Shown: positions 1-8,314 of the stretch, piece by piece
Layout: the number at the start of each line of letters is the position of its first letter
How positions within the stretch are numbered: the first letter of the stretch is position 1
Source: Cylindrobasidium torrendii FP15055 ss-10
Lineage: Eukaryota; Basidiomycota; Agaricomycetes; Agaricales; Physalacriaceae
Reading direction: 5' to 3'
Assembly: GCA_000934385.1 (NCBI GenBank)
Contig: KN880827.1
Coordinates: 1 to 16,588, forward strand
DNA length: 16,588 bases
Translations under genes and position numbers: made by a program
The notes under the pieces: generated by a model
What the model saw: only the letters and a program-made list of their open reading frames with translations
Databases searched by the model: none
What the model was told of the DNA's origin: nothing

Positions 1-255
1 GTAGAAATTTCGGAGGTCCATAATCCTTGTTCAAATATCGGACTGTGTTTACAAGATAAAGAAGACTTACACTGCTGTTTCAAGCCGTACTCGCCTCGGC
101 CGTAGTAGGAGCCGTTACAGTGCATAATGAACACATACACTTATAGATCAAGACAGAACATAGTCCATCTCTCTAAAAAAAAGTGCCTCGTACTGTCACT
201 TAACTCATGTCTGCCCACGTAGCGCCCGTTTGCCGGACGCGGGGGCAGGCCCGAT

Positions 256-261
256 CACGTG
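256..261. promoter_or_regulatory. CACGTG E-box in the left arm promoter
   Basis: A palindromic CACGTG lies 73 nt upstream of the ATG at 334 and is kept in the right arm at 6344-6349, where flanking sequence is almost identical. In fungi CACGTG is the core bound by bHLH factors. Function here is inferred from position and conservation only. Confidence 0.3.
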
Positions 262-333
262 AGCAAACCGTTGGTTTATCTGGACGCCATTTCCTTTATT
301 GGAAGCTGCTCTTGACCACCATCTACGGGGATC

Positions 334-829
334 ATGCCTCGCTACGACCACGAATACCCCCCTCTCTGGGTCCTCATGGATTGGGCTGCCGAAGAAGCCA
401 AACCGGCGCGGCCTCCGCCGCACTCTTGCTGGACGCGAGTGAGAGAACTTGAAGAGCCTGAGCAAGACTACTACTTCCAAAAACAGTGGAATGATACGGC
501 TACCCCAGCATCCCCGGTGGAGGAGAATACAGGTCCCACTGAACGGGCCGTTCAACGTGTTGACCGTTATACTACGGACTTCCTCCCTCGAGCCCATGAT
601 TTAAACTACCCATTCAAGTTCTCGTTCGTCTTTACAGGCCCATCCTATCGTCTCTATGTTTGGGACAGGCCTTATCGTCCCCGCGGGACCGCTACCAAGC
701 CCAATACCAAGAACCGTGAAGTTCATGATACGTATACCGTGCCCGCCGTTGCTGGAGTCAGGAGAATTTTATACTCTAACCAGTGCGTCCTCTTTGTCTG
801 ATTACATGAAAGAGGTGACTGTGGTTTGA
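334..829 (+). pseudogene. Truncated copy of the two-exon gene of the inverted arms
   Basis: Exon 1 is 334-731, the intron 732-783 (GTATAC..CTAACCAG, 52 nt, phase 2), and exon 2 runs from 784 to an in-frame TGA at 827-829, giving 147 aa. The intact sister at 6271-5572 encodes 213 aa. The first 132 codons align without gaps to the sister. They begin MPRYDHEYPPLWVL, carry a Pro-rich patch, and contain YRLYVWDRPYRPRG near residues 108-121. After residue 145 this copy has one extra base relative to the sister and, about 20 nt later, two more. Together they restore the frame, but a stop lies between them. Further matching residues (RII-YPFVFGL-PS) follow to about 930, then another stop. No family is recognised. 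A short protein could still be made, so pseudogene status is an inference. Confidence 0.6.
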
Positions 830-990
830 CTTAACTATATACACAGTCCACGCAAAAGAGCGAAACACTCGCTTTCCGGTCCGACGAGGATTATACACTA
901 TCCGTTTGTCTTCGGGTTGATTCCGTCGAGTAAACGGTGCGCACTCGGAGGATCATGTAATCATCCATATTGTTGATTAATGGCTTGCAA

Positions 991-1150
991 CCCTACGTGC
1001 GATGGGGAAGTAAGGCGGGTCGTTTAGCTATGCCCATGGGATAAACAGCCTTCTTTTTATGTGATGTACAAGCCTTTTTTTTCAATGAAATACTTTCTAT
1101 ACATGCCTAAAAGCTATCGATGTCCCATCGTCTGTCACCCTACGTGCGAT
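991..1150 (+). repeat. 13-bp direct repeat CCCTACGTGCGAT, two copies
   Basis: The 13-mer occurs at 991-1003 and again at 1138-1150 in the left arm. In the right arm only the inner copy is partly preserved (CCCTACGTGAAAT on the minus strand near 5460), so the outer copy is specific to the left arm. No role is apparent. Confidence 0.5.
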
Positions 1151-1177
1151 AATTAACCCGTAAGTGTCTTGCAAATA

Positions 1178-1625
1178 CGGATGTCAGGCAATGCTAGTTG
1201 ATATCCCCCACGAGCGAATTTCGATAGACTGAATTTAACTCTAAAGCCAATATTGTTTGGTGGGATCCTGACGTTGCTGGCTTTGTGAACAGCCTCTTAC
1301 AAACCTCGGGAGGACATTTCACGTCACTCAGAGTAGCTGTACATATCTCACCGCTCGTTTTCCTCCGTCCCTTTCTCTTTGTCCAACATTCCTACTTCCA
1401 ACTCCCCAGACTTCGCGCGCTACCAATTCAGCTCACACGCACAAGCCAGCAGAAAATTATAGATATCCGAAAAATACAATTCAACGTATCCCACCAAAAT
1501 AAATGTGTAGGAGGGGGGCCAAATACCGTAACACAGAAACTCATACGCTTCATTTCATATTAAAACACAACCGATAAAAAAGTCGCTCATGACAGACTCG
1601 CACTCGCCAAAAACTCAGCGCATGC
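1178..1625. other. Gene-poor stretch downstream of the kinase gene
   Basis: This holds the 3' flank of the kinase gene (its stop is at 1626) and the faint inner end of the left arm to about 1310. The open frames here show no intron logic or recognisable motif. It is A/T-rich near 1560-1590, as expected of a fungal 3' end. Confidence 0.4.
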
Positions 1626-3442
1626 TCACACATTCGCCACAGCAGCAAGCTCCCTCATCTGCGCCTGCGCCAAACTCTGCGCATGCACATGCACATGCCT
1701 CGCCTTCTCCTCCTTCCAACACACCTCAATCCCCCCAACCCACTCATGCCGCGCAACCTCCTCAATCGTCACCCGCTTCTTCGGATTCGGCTCCAGCATC
1801 TGCCGGATCAACGACCGACACCCCCGCGGAGACAAATTCTGGATCGTCGGAGGCGGCGTAGGCGAAGAGACACACGCCTGCGCGTACGACGCGTACATCG
1901 CGTCAGAGACTTGCGCAGCGCGCCAGGGAAGCTCTTGGAAGTGGAGGCAGTAGTAGACAATCCCGCACGCCCAGATATCCACGAGTCGGGCGTCGTACGC
2001 TAATCCAGAAGGTTTAGATGAGAACGAACAGAGAGGGAAGACGTACGTTTGCCCAGGAACTGCTCTGGCGCAATGTACGGCTCACTGCCACACAGGCCTG
2101 TCGACATGTGCACCGTGGTCTCCCATGGCAGCCGGTACACCGTAGATGCGCCATAATCCCCAATCTACAACAGCAATCAGAGGAACGTACAGCGGGTTGG
2201 AGTCAGGACGCACCTTGAGGTGTCCCTTGGTATCAAAGAAGAGGTTTTCAGGCTTGATATCTCGATGCGCAACGCCTTGCGAGTGGAGGTACGCAACCCC
2301 AGACACAATCTGCTTGAAGCAACACTCGACCTCGGAGGGCGACATCCCACCCTTCTTGATCGCAGCATATAAATCCCCACCAGGACAAAACTCCATCACC
2401 TCGCACCACTTGGCGCTCTCGTCCTGCACAAGATCCACCGTCTCCACGATATTCACATGGTGCAGCGTAGAGGAGATGCAGAACTCGGCCGTGAGCTTCT
2501 TCACGTACTCCTTCTCTGTCTCGTTCTTGCGGCGCTTGCGGAATTCCTGGGGAAACAAACCTAAATGAGCCCACGGTCGCAGCAATGAGTTCAACCACGC
2601 ACCTTGATAGCATAAAGCTTCTCCTCTGTCCGATCCCACTTGTGTGCGAGCCGCACTACAGACGTCGCGCCGCGCCCGATAGCCACCTTGTGGCAAACGC
2701 CATACTTGGACGTAAGGCTGCCAACACTCTCGCCAGCCGCTGAGCGCGCACGGCCGCCGCCGCCGCCGCCGGCATCGCTATCCCCATCCGACTTGCGGCT
2801 GCTCCCGCCCGTCGACCGCTGCGAGCTCTTCCGGGATAGCTTCGGACCATTCGCGAGCAGGTCTTTGAGCGTAAACTTGTGGCCGCCACCGTCGTGCGAG
2901 ATAACCGAGGGCGCCTTTGGGCGGATCGTAGACGTAGATGAGGAATGTTGTTGTGAATCAAGCAGCGTCGCCGACGGGGAATTCGGCGCCGAGCCGTGAG
3001 GAGGAGGAGGTTGTTGTTTGCCGTTCTTGGCGGGAGTGATGAATTTTGCAGATCCGTTCGTGACTTTGTTTCCGGCAGTGCCGGCCGACATGCTCGGCGC
3101 GCGGCTTGGAGCACGGCTGTTGGCGCGAGTAGAGGGCGCGCTGCCCCATTCGCTGTCCGACACGGACGGGGAGGGGGTACTGGAGGCCGAGCCGGCAGAA
3201 ATATGTTTGTCGTGCATCGGCGGGGGTGTCGGGATGTTGCCAGACGCTAAGTTGGCTTTGCTTAGGGATAGCATGGTTTCGCCTGGGCTCTTGGGGTACG
3301 CTCGAGCGTCTGGAGGCGGCATGGGAACGTGCTGGGAGGCGAAGGAGGGTTTGGTGGAGGATTTGGAGCGGCCATGCGGTGGTTTGTCAGAGTCCTGGCC
3401 CTCGGAGCTCTCTGTTGGTGCGGCATCTTCTTGTGTGATCAT
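1626..3442 (-). CDS. HAL4/SAT4-like serine/threonine protein kinase, four exons
   Basis: Exons are 3442-2603, 2546-2214, 2164-2047 and 1999-1626; introns are 56, 49 and 47 nt (GTGCGT, GTGCGT, GTACGT donors). The total is 554 aa. Residues 1-240 are low complexity, rich in Ser, Pro, Gly and Lys. The kinase domain follows: glycine loop IGRGATSVV (255-263), ATP-binding Lys280 in YAIK, helix-C Glu301, HRDIKPEN with catalytic Asp376, DYG (394-396) in place of DFG, APE (423-425), then YDARLVDIW (432-440). The domain ends near 535, with a short His/Ala-rich tail. The order and the RLPWE..GSEPYIAPE activation segment resemble the fungal HAL4/SAT4/HAL5 group, which regulates plasma-membrane K+ uptake and nutrient transporters. 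A cytosolic location is likely, with no signal peptide or membrane segment. The catalytic residues are all present, so it should be active. It is the only complete gene between the inverted arms. Confidence 0.9.
2751..2775 (-). repeat. CCG trinucleotide run encoding poly-Gly in the kinase
   Basis: A run of CCG repeats (GGC on the coding strand) gives six or more consecutive Gly in the kinase N-terminal linker, just before the catalytic domain. Such runs vary in length between strains. It lies inside coding sequence and keeps the frame. Confidence 0.7.
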
Positions 3443-5284
3443 GGTAGGCGGTCGAATCGTCTTGATAGGTGAAATCGTGATGGGGCGGAAGGGGGAGCGT
3501 CGATGTAAACGTAAGCACGGCGTTCAAGAGCGTTATTAAACTGATATCATGACTGCCGGTGCGGTGGAGGTTGGAGGTGTATAGGCAGGCAGAAAAACGG
3601 GGATGACAAGCGAGCAGGCGGGAATGCCTCTCGTCGCCACGAAAAATAGGCTAGACGCTGGGCGGCGACGACAACGAAGAGATCAAGCAAACGAGAAGAT
3701 CGTGGTTTGCGGTTAAGTTGTGGTCGCGCATGTCATCACTTTCATCGCCGATTATGTAATGCCTCCTTTTGTCGTCGCGCAAAAAAAAAATGAAATATCT
3801 GATAGCGAAAACAAATGAGAACCTGCAGCAATCATGGGACGGTGGAAGTACATCGATAAACAAAACTTGGATTAAAAAATCCTCGTCCAAATCCTCGCCA
3901 TGAGGTACGTCTGAGGTACATAGCGCATATAAGCGGGGACCCACAACTCTAATCGCGAAATGAAATCACCCCTCTTGCTCATCATCTCTCATCTCCAGAG
4001 GTGAAAGCCTTTGCTGCTCGCTTTGCCAACCATCCTGCCCTCGATATTTTTGAAGAAAACGTACGCCCTTGCTGCCACGTCGTGCAAGTGGCAAAAATAA
4101 CGCGCCGGGCACGGCTCGCAGCATGGCCAGCGGAACAACGTACGCTCACCATCGATGCCGGCGCCGCCACCAGACCAAATGCATGATCCGGTGCGCTTGT
4201 CAGCGTCTGACAGTAAACGGGCCAGCTCCGGACGTTGCGGGTTGCGCGGAAAATGCTAGTCGTCGTGTGGCGTCGGTGTTCTTGCTGGAGGTGCTCTAAG
4301 TACTAGTACAGCCTACTTCTCACGGCGACATAACATCGGTTTCAGGCTGTAGCACTTTGCGCGCAGGAAGCAACGTGCGCAATAACTCAGTCTCCCATGC
4401 GTACTAACTAGAGTGGGCGGTCTCTGCTTTGTCGGCCGGTACACTTGGTAGGAGGTGAGCCAAGCCCTCTATACCAGACGCGGAATGTGGATCCGGCCGT
4501 CTCATAACGTAGCTTTCAGAACAGCGCCCCAACTGAGTTGAAGTGACGGGCCCATGCACCCATTACAAGTCCGAGCTCGAGTCCATTCGCCCATCCTAGT
4601 CGAGCGTGGGCAGGTAATCTACGTGCCTTCCTCCCATGAACAGATATTGACCACTCTCTGGAAATACGCTGCTTCGAGTGCGCCGCGCACGAATTCGGGA
4701 TACGTACCCCAACGCGTACATGATGAGTGTACACTCTTACTTGTTTCTCGCAGCACCCAATTCGAGTCTGGCTGCGTCCCTCTTTCCCAGTGTCGGCCTC
4801 ATGAGTACATGTTAGTCGCGCGCTGAATGCTCTGACGAGTATTCAAAGGTACAGCAATGGAGTTATAATATCTTAATTTGAGCCGGTCACTGCGTCGCCA
4901 AGTCGTCGTGGCCCGTACATTCCTGGTTCTAGATCTGTACAGAGGCCTGTCTGCGAAGGGTTTATGGCTCCGCGAGAGTATCTGGGTATGTACTGCGACC
5001 ATAGGTGGGTTAGGCGAGGTGCCACTGTTGTGGCCTCCTTGTCTTCGTCTGGCGGTTTGAGCATACCTTCTTGTGCATCAAATGAAGCCACGGCATATCA
5101 CATCTAGTGCCATGAGGCTTGGATGTGAAAGACTCGTTGATGGTAAGCACGCATTTCTTAGATCTGCAAGGACCTGTTCCCGAGAACGCCGCAGTGGAAT
5201 CAAGTTCGTTTAAAGCCACTGCTGGACTTCTCCCCGTGCGCAGATCGAAAGGGCTGGCCTCAAACTGAGGAGTAAGAAGGATTC
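3443..5284. other. 1.8-kb gene-poor region upstream of the kinase
   Basis: The first 500 bases should contain the kinase promoter and 5' UTR, including an A10 run at 3781-3790, but no single TATA box is convincing. A plus-strand CATATAAG lies at 3925-3932. From 3961 to 4170 both strands are open, and the plus strand has an acceptor-like CTCATCTCCAG at 3990-4000 followed by a protein-like frame (AARFANHPALDIFEEN) ending at a GTACGC donor-like site. No start, partner exon or family could be found. From 4200 to 5284 I see only short open frames without motifs. It may be decayed sequence. Confidence 0.4.
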
Positions 5285-5420
5285 GTTAATTCCAGAAGCT
5301 GTAAGAGAGTGTTGTCAAGCAAATAGCTGAAGTGAGTTGCAAAACAATATCGGTTTCACATGATACATTCCATCGAAGCTCGCTTCAAGTTGTAGAGGAC
5401 AGTACCCTGTTTCATTCACC

Positions 5421-6505
5421 TATTTGCAGGACACTTACGGTTATACCATTTCACGTAGGGTGACAGACGATATGGCACAAGTAGCTTGCAGCCATGCATA
5501 GAAAGTATTTTATTGAAAAGAAGGCTTGTACATCACATTTTAAAAAACCGTTGTTTATCTCGCTGGCATGGCTAAAGGGTGACCCATCGCACTCTCCCGT
5601 CGCTCATAAAAGAGCAAGCCTTGGAGAACGCACAATACAGATGATCACATTCCCCTCGTGCGCACCGTTCGAACGACGGAACCAACCCAAAGACAAACGG
5701 ATAGCGTATAATCCTTGTTGAATGGGAAAGAGAGAGTTTGGTTATTTTGCGTGGGCTGTGTACAGTTAGGTCGAACCACAGGCACTCTTTGATATAAGCA
5801 GACAAAGAGAACGTACTAGTTGCCGAAGAAAACAGGCGTTCGTTTTGTTGCAGCGACTGTGGGCACGGTATACGTATCCTGAACTTCACGGCTCCTGGTG
5901 ATAGGCTTGGTAGCGGTCCCGCGGGGACGATAAGGCCTGTCCCAAACATAGAGACGATAGGATGGGCCTTTGAAGACGAACGAGAACTTGAATGGGTAGT
6001 TCAAATCATGGGCTCGAGGGAGGAACTCCGTGGTATAACGGTCAACACGTTGAACGGCCCGTTCAGTGGGACCTGTATTCTCCTCCACCGAGGATGCTGG
6101 GGTAGCCGTATCATTCCACTGCTTCTGGAAGTAGTAGTCCTGCTCAGGCTCTTCAAGTTCTCTCACTCGTGTCCAGCAAGAGTGCGGTGGAGGCCGCGCC
6201 GGTTTGGCTTCTTCGGCAGCCCAATCCATGAGGACCCAGAGAGGGGGGTATTCGTGGTCATAGCGAGGCATGATCCCCGTAGATGGTGGTCAAGAGCAGC
6301 TTCCAATAAAGGAAATGGCGTCCAGATAAACCAACGGTTTGCTCACGTGATCGGGCCTGCCCCCGCGTCCGGCAAACGGGCGCTACGTGGACAGACATGG
6401 GTTCAGTGACAGTACGAAGCACTTTTTTTTTCAGAGCGATGGACTATGTTCTGTCTTGATCTATAAGTGTATATGTTCATTATGCACTGTAACGGCTCCT
6501 GCTAC
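5421..6505 (-). repeat. Right arm of the 1.1-kb inverted duplication
   Basis: This is the reverse complement of 102-1177, with the sharp outer boundary at 6505 (GGCTCCTGCTAC) and the inner boundary near 5421. Weak similarity continues inward to about 5285. It carries the better-preserved gene copy. The spacer between the clear arm boundaries is 4,243 bp, so the arms could pair or recombine to flip the kinase segment. Confidence 0.92.
5572..6271 (-). CDS. Unrecognised 213-aa protein, intact copy in the right arm
   Basis: Exon 1 is 6271-5874, the intron 5873-5816 (GTATAC..AACTAG, 58 nt, phase 2), exon 2 5815-5572. The protein starts MPRYDHEYPPLWVL. It has a Pro-rich patch at 23-30, an acidic Glu-rich stretch near 37-45, an aromatic/basic YRLYVWDRPYRPRG segment, and a Cys-containing C-terminal half (CARGECDHLYC). 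No signal peptide or clear membrane helix is seen and I do not recognise the family. Real coding is supported by the comparison with the left arm: over the first 132 codons there are about ten silent codon changes against seven replacements, five of them after codon 110. The intron has drifted in length (58 versus 52 nt). Exon 2 is less certain than exon 1. The start is the first ATG of the conserved frame and directly follows the highly conserved arm promoter. Confidence 0.6.
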
Positions 6506-6676
6506 TCTTGGATCTTTGCTGCACCGTCACGGCTAATGCAAGTTCGTTACTTGAAGCACTCAGTATTGGCTCGAAATAGTGTTATAAGTAGTATGTAATA
6601 CAATATAATATATCAAGAAATATTCTAATCTGGTCAATACATGATATCCGCAAAACTACCCTCATGCTACAGATGC

Positions 6677-6782
6677 TCAATGGCGGCGGACCTTGCCGAG
6701 ACCGCGAGTAGGACGTTGGCTGCTCGATGCCTTGGAGGACGACGCGACTGGGTCCTCGATGCGTAAGCGCTTCATTCGGGAG
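6677..6782 (-). pseudogene. Orphan terminal exon of a minus-strand gene
   Basis: The minus strand shows a textbook 3' splice site: branch sequence CCTAACGG at 6798-6791 and TTTCTTAG ending at 6783. The frame that follows starts SRMKRLRIEDPVASSSKASS and ends KVRRH then TGA at 6677, a basic Ser-rich tail resembling the end of a nuclear protein. A 32-aa ORF could also start at the internal ATG (6775). I could not find a matching donor or upstream exons between 6800 and 7700, so it may be the remains of a gene truncated when the neighbouring duplication formed. The family is unknown. Confidence 0.4.
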
Positions 6783-6962
6783 CTAAGAAACCGTTAGGAA
6801 ATGATAGGGACCACGAAAAAAGAGTCCATAGGGATGAAATCTGACGAATCGAGCTTGCGGTATTAACAGCATCATCTGACAGATAGCTTGCCTATCTCAA
6901 CAGGCAACTTGCCGGCCGGTTTCAAGCCTCGGCTACAGGACATCCGATCAGTGGCAGGGCGA

Positions 6963-6972
6963 GTCACGTGAC
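6963..6972. promoter_or_regulatory. Palindromic GTCACGTGAC site
   Basis: A perfect 10-bp palindrome around a CACGTG core, overlapping a TGACGTC CRE-like half. Such sites bind bHLH and bZIP factors in fungi. No gene start is close enough to assign it a target; the orphan exon at 6677-6782 is the nearest candidate. Confidence 0.3.
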
Positions 6973-7379
6973 GTCCCTTCTCCGTGGACGTCGTCTGTCT
7001 AGTCGGTCGGCGCGATGGGGGCGCCAGGCACGTCGTTTTCTCGATCATCAATAAAACTTTTTTCGGTTTTCATTGTTGTAAATTGGCTTCGTTTTCTCAA
7101 TACCCTTTTTGGGTAGCTGCACATCTGCTTCCGCCTCGCTTCTTGCCGCAGCTTGCCGCCTATCGGCCATGCTGCCGGCACGGCCCTATATTATTTAGAA
7201 CCATCATATCGTGGATTCAGGCGTGGCGCGCCTTGCTGCGCCACTTTCTCCGGTGCCATGGCTTCCTCACAGTCGCGATGTTAACGCCAATCTCTGCGCT
7301 CCCTCCTCTCCTCACAGTCGCGTTCCTCATGCCCCTAAAAATTTCCCTGCTGCGCAGCCAGGCGGCCCGTACTGATGAC

Positions 7380-7453
7380 GCGCCGTGATTGATGGCGGGA
7401 AGTAGGTGGCGCGCCGTGATATTCAGGGCAATGGGTGGCCAGTAATTCAGGGC
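7380..7453 (+). repeat. Degenerate short tandem repeat (GCGCCGTGAT / ATTCAGGGC)
   Basis: GCGCCGTGAT recurs at 7380 and 7411 (31-nt spacing), and ATTCAGGGC at 7421 and 7445. Together they form two to three decayed units of about 24-31 nt. This is probably a remnant of an interspersed or minisatellite repeat. Confidence 0.45.
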
Positions 7454-7943
7454 GAAGAGGGAACCGCAGATTTCCAGGACATTCAACAAGAAAATAGTAT
7501 TATCAGGGTGTGAGATGCCTCTCGCACGGCGATGATGCCTAGGGAAATGGACATTCACAAGCGACCACAGGAGTAACGACGCAAACATTTTAACCCAGGA
7601 GAGGCTCGCCAACCAGCAGCCATTGACATCCCTATCTGGTCTATCACATCGCAATCGGTAACCGATCAATCATCCTTTTACCATCATGGTCGCCTCTCAC
7701 GGGTCTGACCTCTCCCCTGCGACTCGTCTCTCAACATCACTCCAACATTTCGTTCATCATTGGCAGTGCTTTCCAACGACCCCAGTGGCGCTTGATCTTT
7801 TCCGGCAGGGCGCTGCATGTACTCTCGAGCCTCCTCGATGTGTATGCTTTCCGCGTCTGTTGAGCTGTAGACAATCCAAATCCTTTCGGTGCGTATGTTA
7901 CAGGAGTGCCTCGCTGACCTCTACTTACCCTCGTTCTGACCAG

Positions 7944-8165
7944 TATGGTCGAAATCTTGCACAGAAGTCAGCCATCAAGAACTGAACTGCCTTTGAGCGG
8001 CATGCCATTCTGGCCCAATTTGACGCGCCTTCGAAAGGGCTCAAAGCGGAGGCCTCCTCAGCTCTCACACAGGACGACAGAACCCTTGTGACGCCGATAG
8101 ATTTCCTCTCTCCTTTGCAACAACTCTCCCGATACTCAGGCTTGCGATTGGAGGCAGTCTCGTAG
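7944..8165 (+). pseudogene. Possible decayed coding fragment with one in-frame stop
   Basis: A GTGCGT..GACCAG intron-like segment (7889-7943, 55 nt, with a GCTGACC branch-like site) leads into a frame reading YGRNLAQKSAIKN, then TGA (7983-7985). The same frame is then open for 59 codons (TAFERHAILAQFDAPSKGLK onward) to TAG at 8163. The composition is protein-like across the stop. No family is recognised. It could be a relic exon with a nonsense change, or the TGA may lie in an unrecognised intron. Confidence 0.3.
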
Positions 8166-8314
8166 CCTACGTGTTGGAGCAATAGCACGCCCTATCAATC
8201 AAGTTGATGAATTCCCCAGTCGCTGAGCCCTTTCCGCCGCGAGTTACGGTCTACTTATTCCGTTTGACGTCGGAGTGGACTCGCATCAAAGTTTCCTGAG
8301 CATCATGATCTGGC

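Larger units (their letters stand above)
102..1177 (+). repeat. Left arm of a 1.1-kb inverted duplication
   Basis: This segment matches the reverse complement of 5421-6505. The outer boundary is sharp: similarity starts at GTAGYAGGAGCC and runs through the promoter and first exon of the gene at 334 with only a few percent mismatches. It drops in the intron, second exon and 3' flank, and the clear part ends at GCAAATA (1171-1177). Weaker matches at the right spacing continue inward: CAATATTGTTT near 1249 and CCTCTTACA near 1293 pair with sites near 5345 and 5300. The duplicated unit was therefore probably about 1.2 kb. I found no target-site duplication or transposase. Confidence 0.92.
6783..7943. 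other. Gene-poor region with short degenerate repeats
   Basis: No gene with consistent phase and splice signals is seen. Notable items are the perfect palindrome GTCACGTGAC at 6963-6972, directly followed by a CRE-like GTGACGTC, a T-rich tract at 7045-7110, and the degenerate repeat at 7380-7453. The minus-strand open frame across 7217-7669 has a repetitive composition and no motif, so I treat it as non-coding. Confidence 0.4.

Noticed and set aside
1285..1563. Plus-strand 92-codon frame
   Set aside because: It is in the 3' flank of the kinase gene and the faded inner arm. No ATG at its start, no motif, and no support from the matching right arm.
3651..3944. Minus-strand 97-codon open frame upstream of the kinase
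   Set aside because: It sits in the probable kinase promoter/5' UTR, and its low-complexity Phe/Asp/Ser composition suggests chance.
102..6505. A large composite transposon with long inverted ends around the kinase
   Set aside because: No transposase, integrase or reverse transcriptase is present, no target-site duplication was found, and the arms contain an ordinary spliced gene.
7217..7669. Minus-strand 150-codon open frame
   Set aside because: It covers the degenerate short repeats at 7380-7453, has no splice partners and no recognisable motif.
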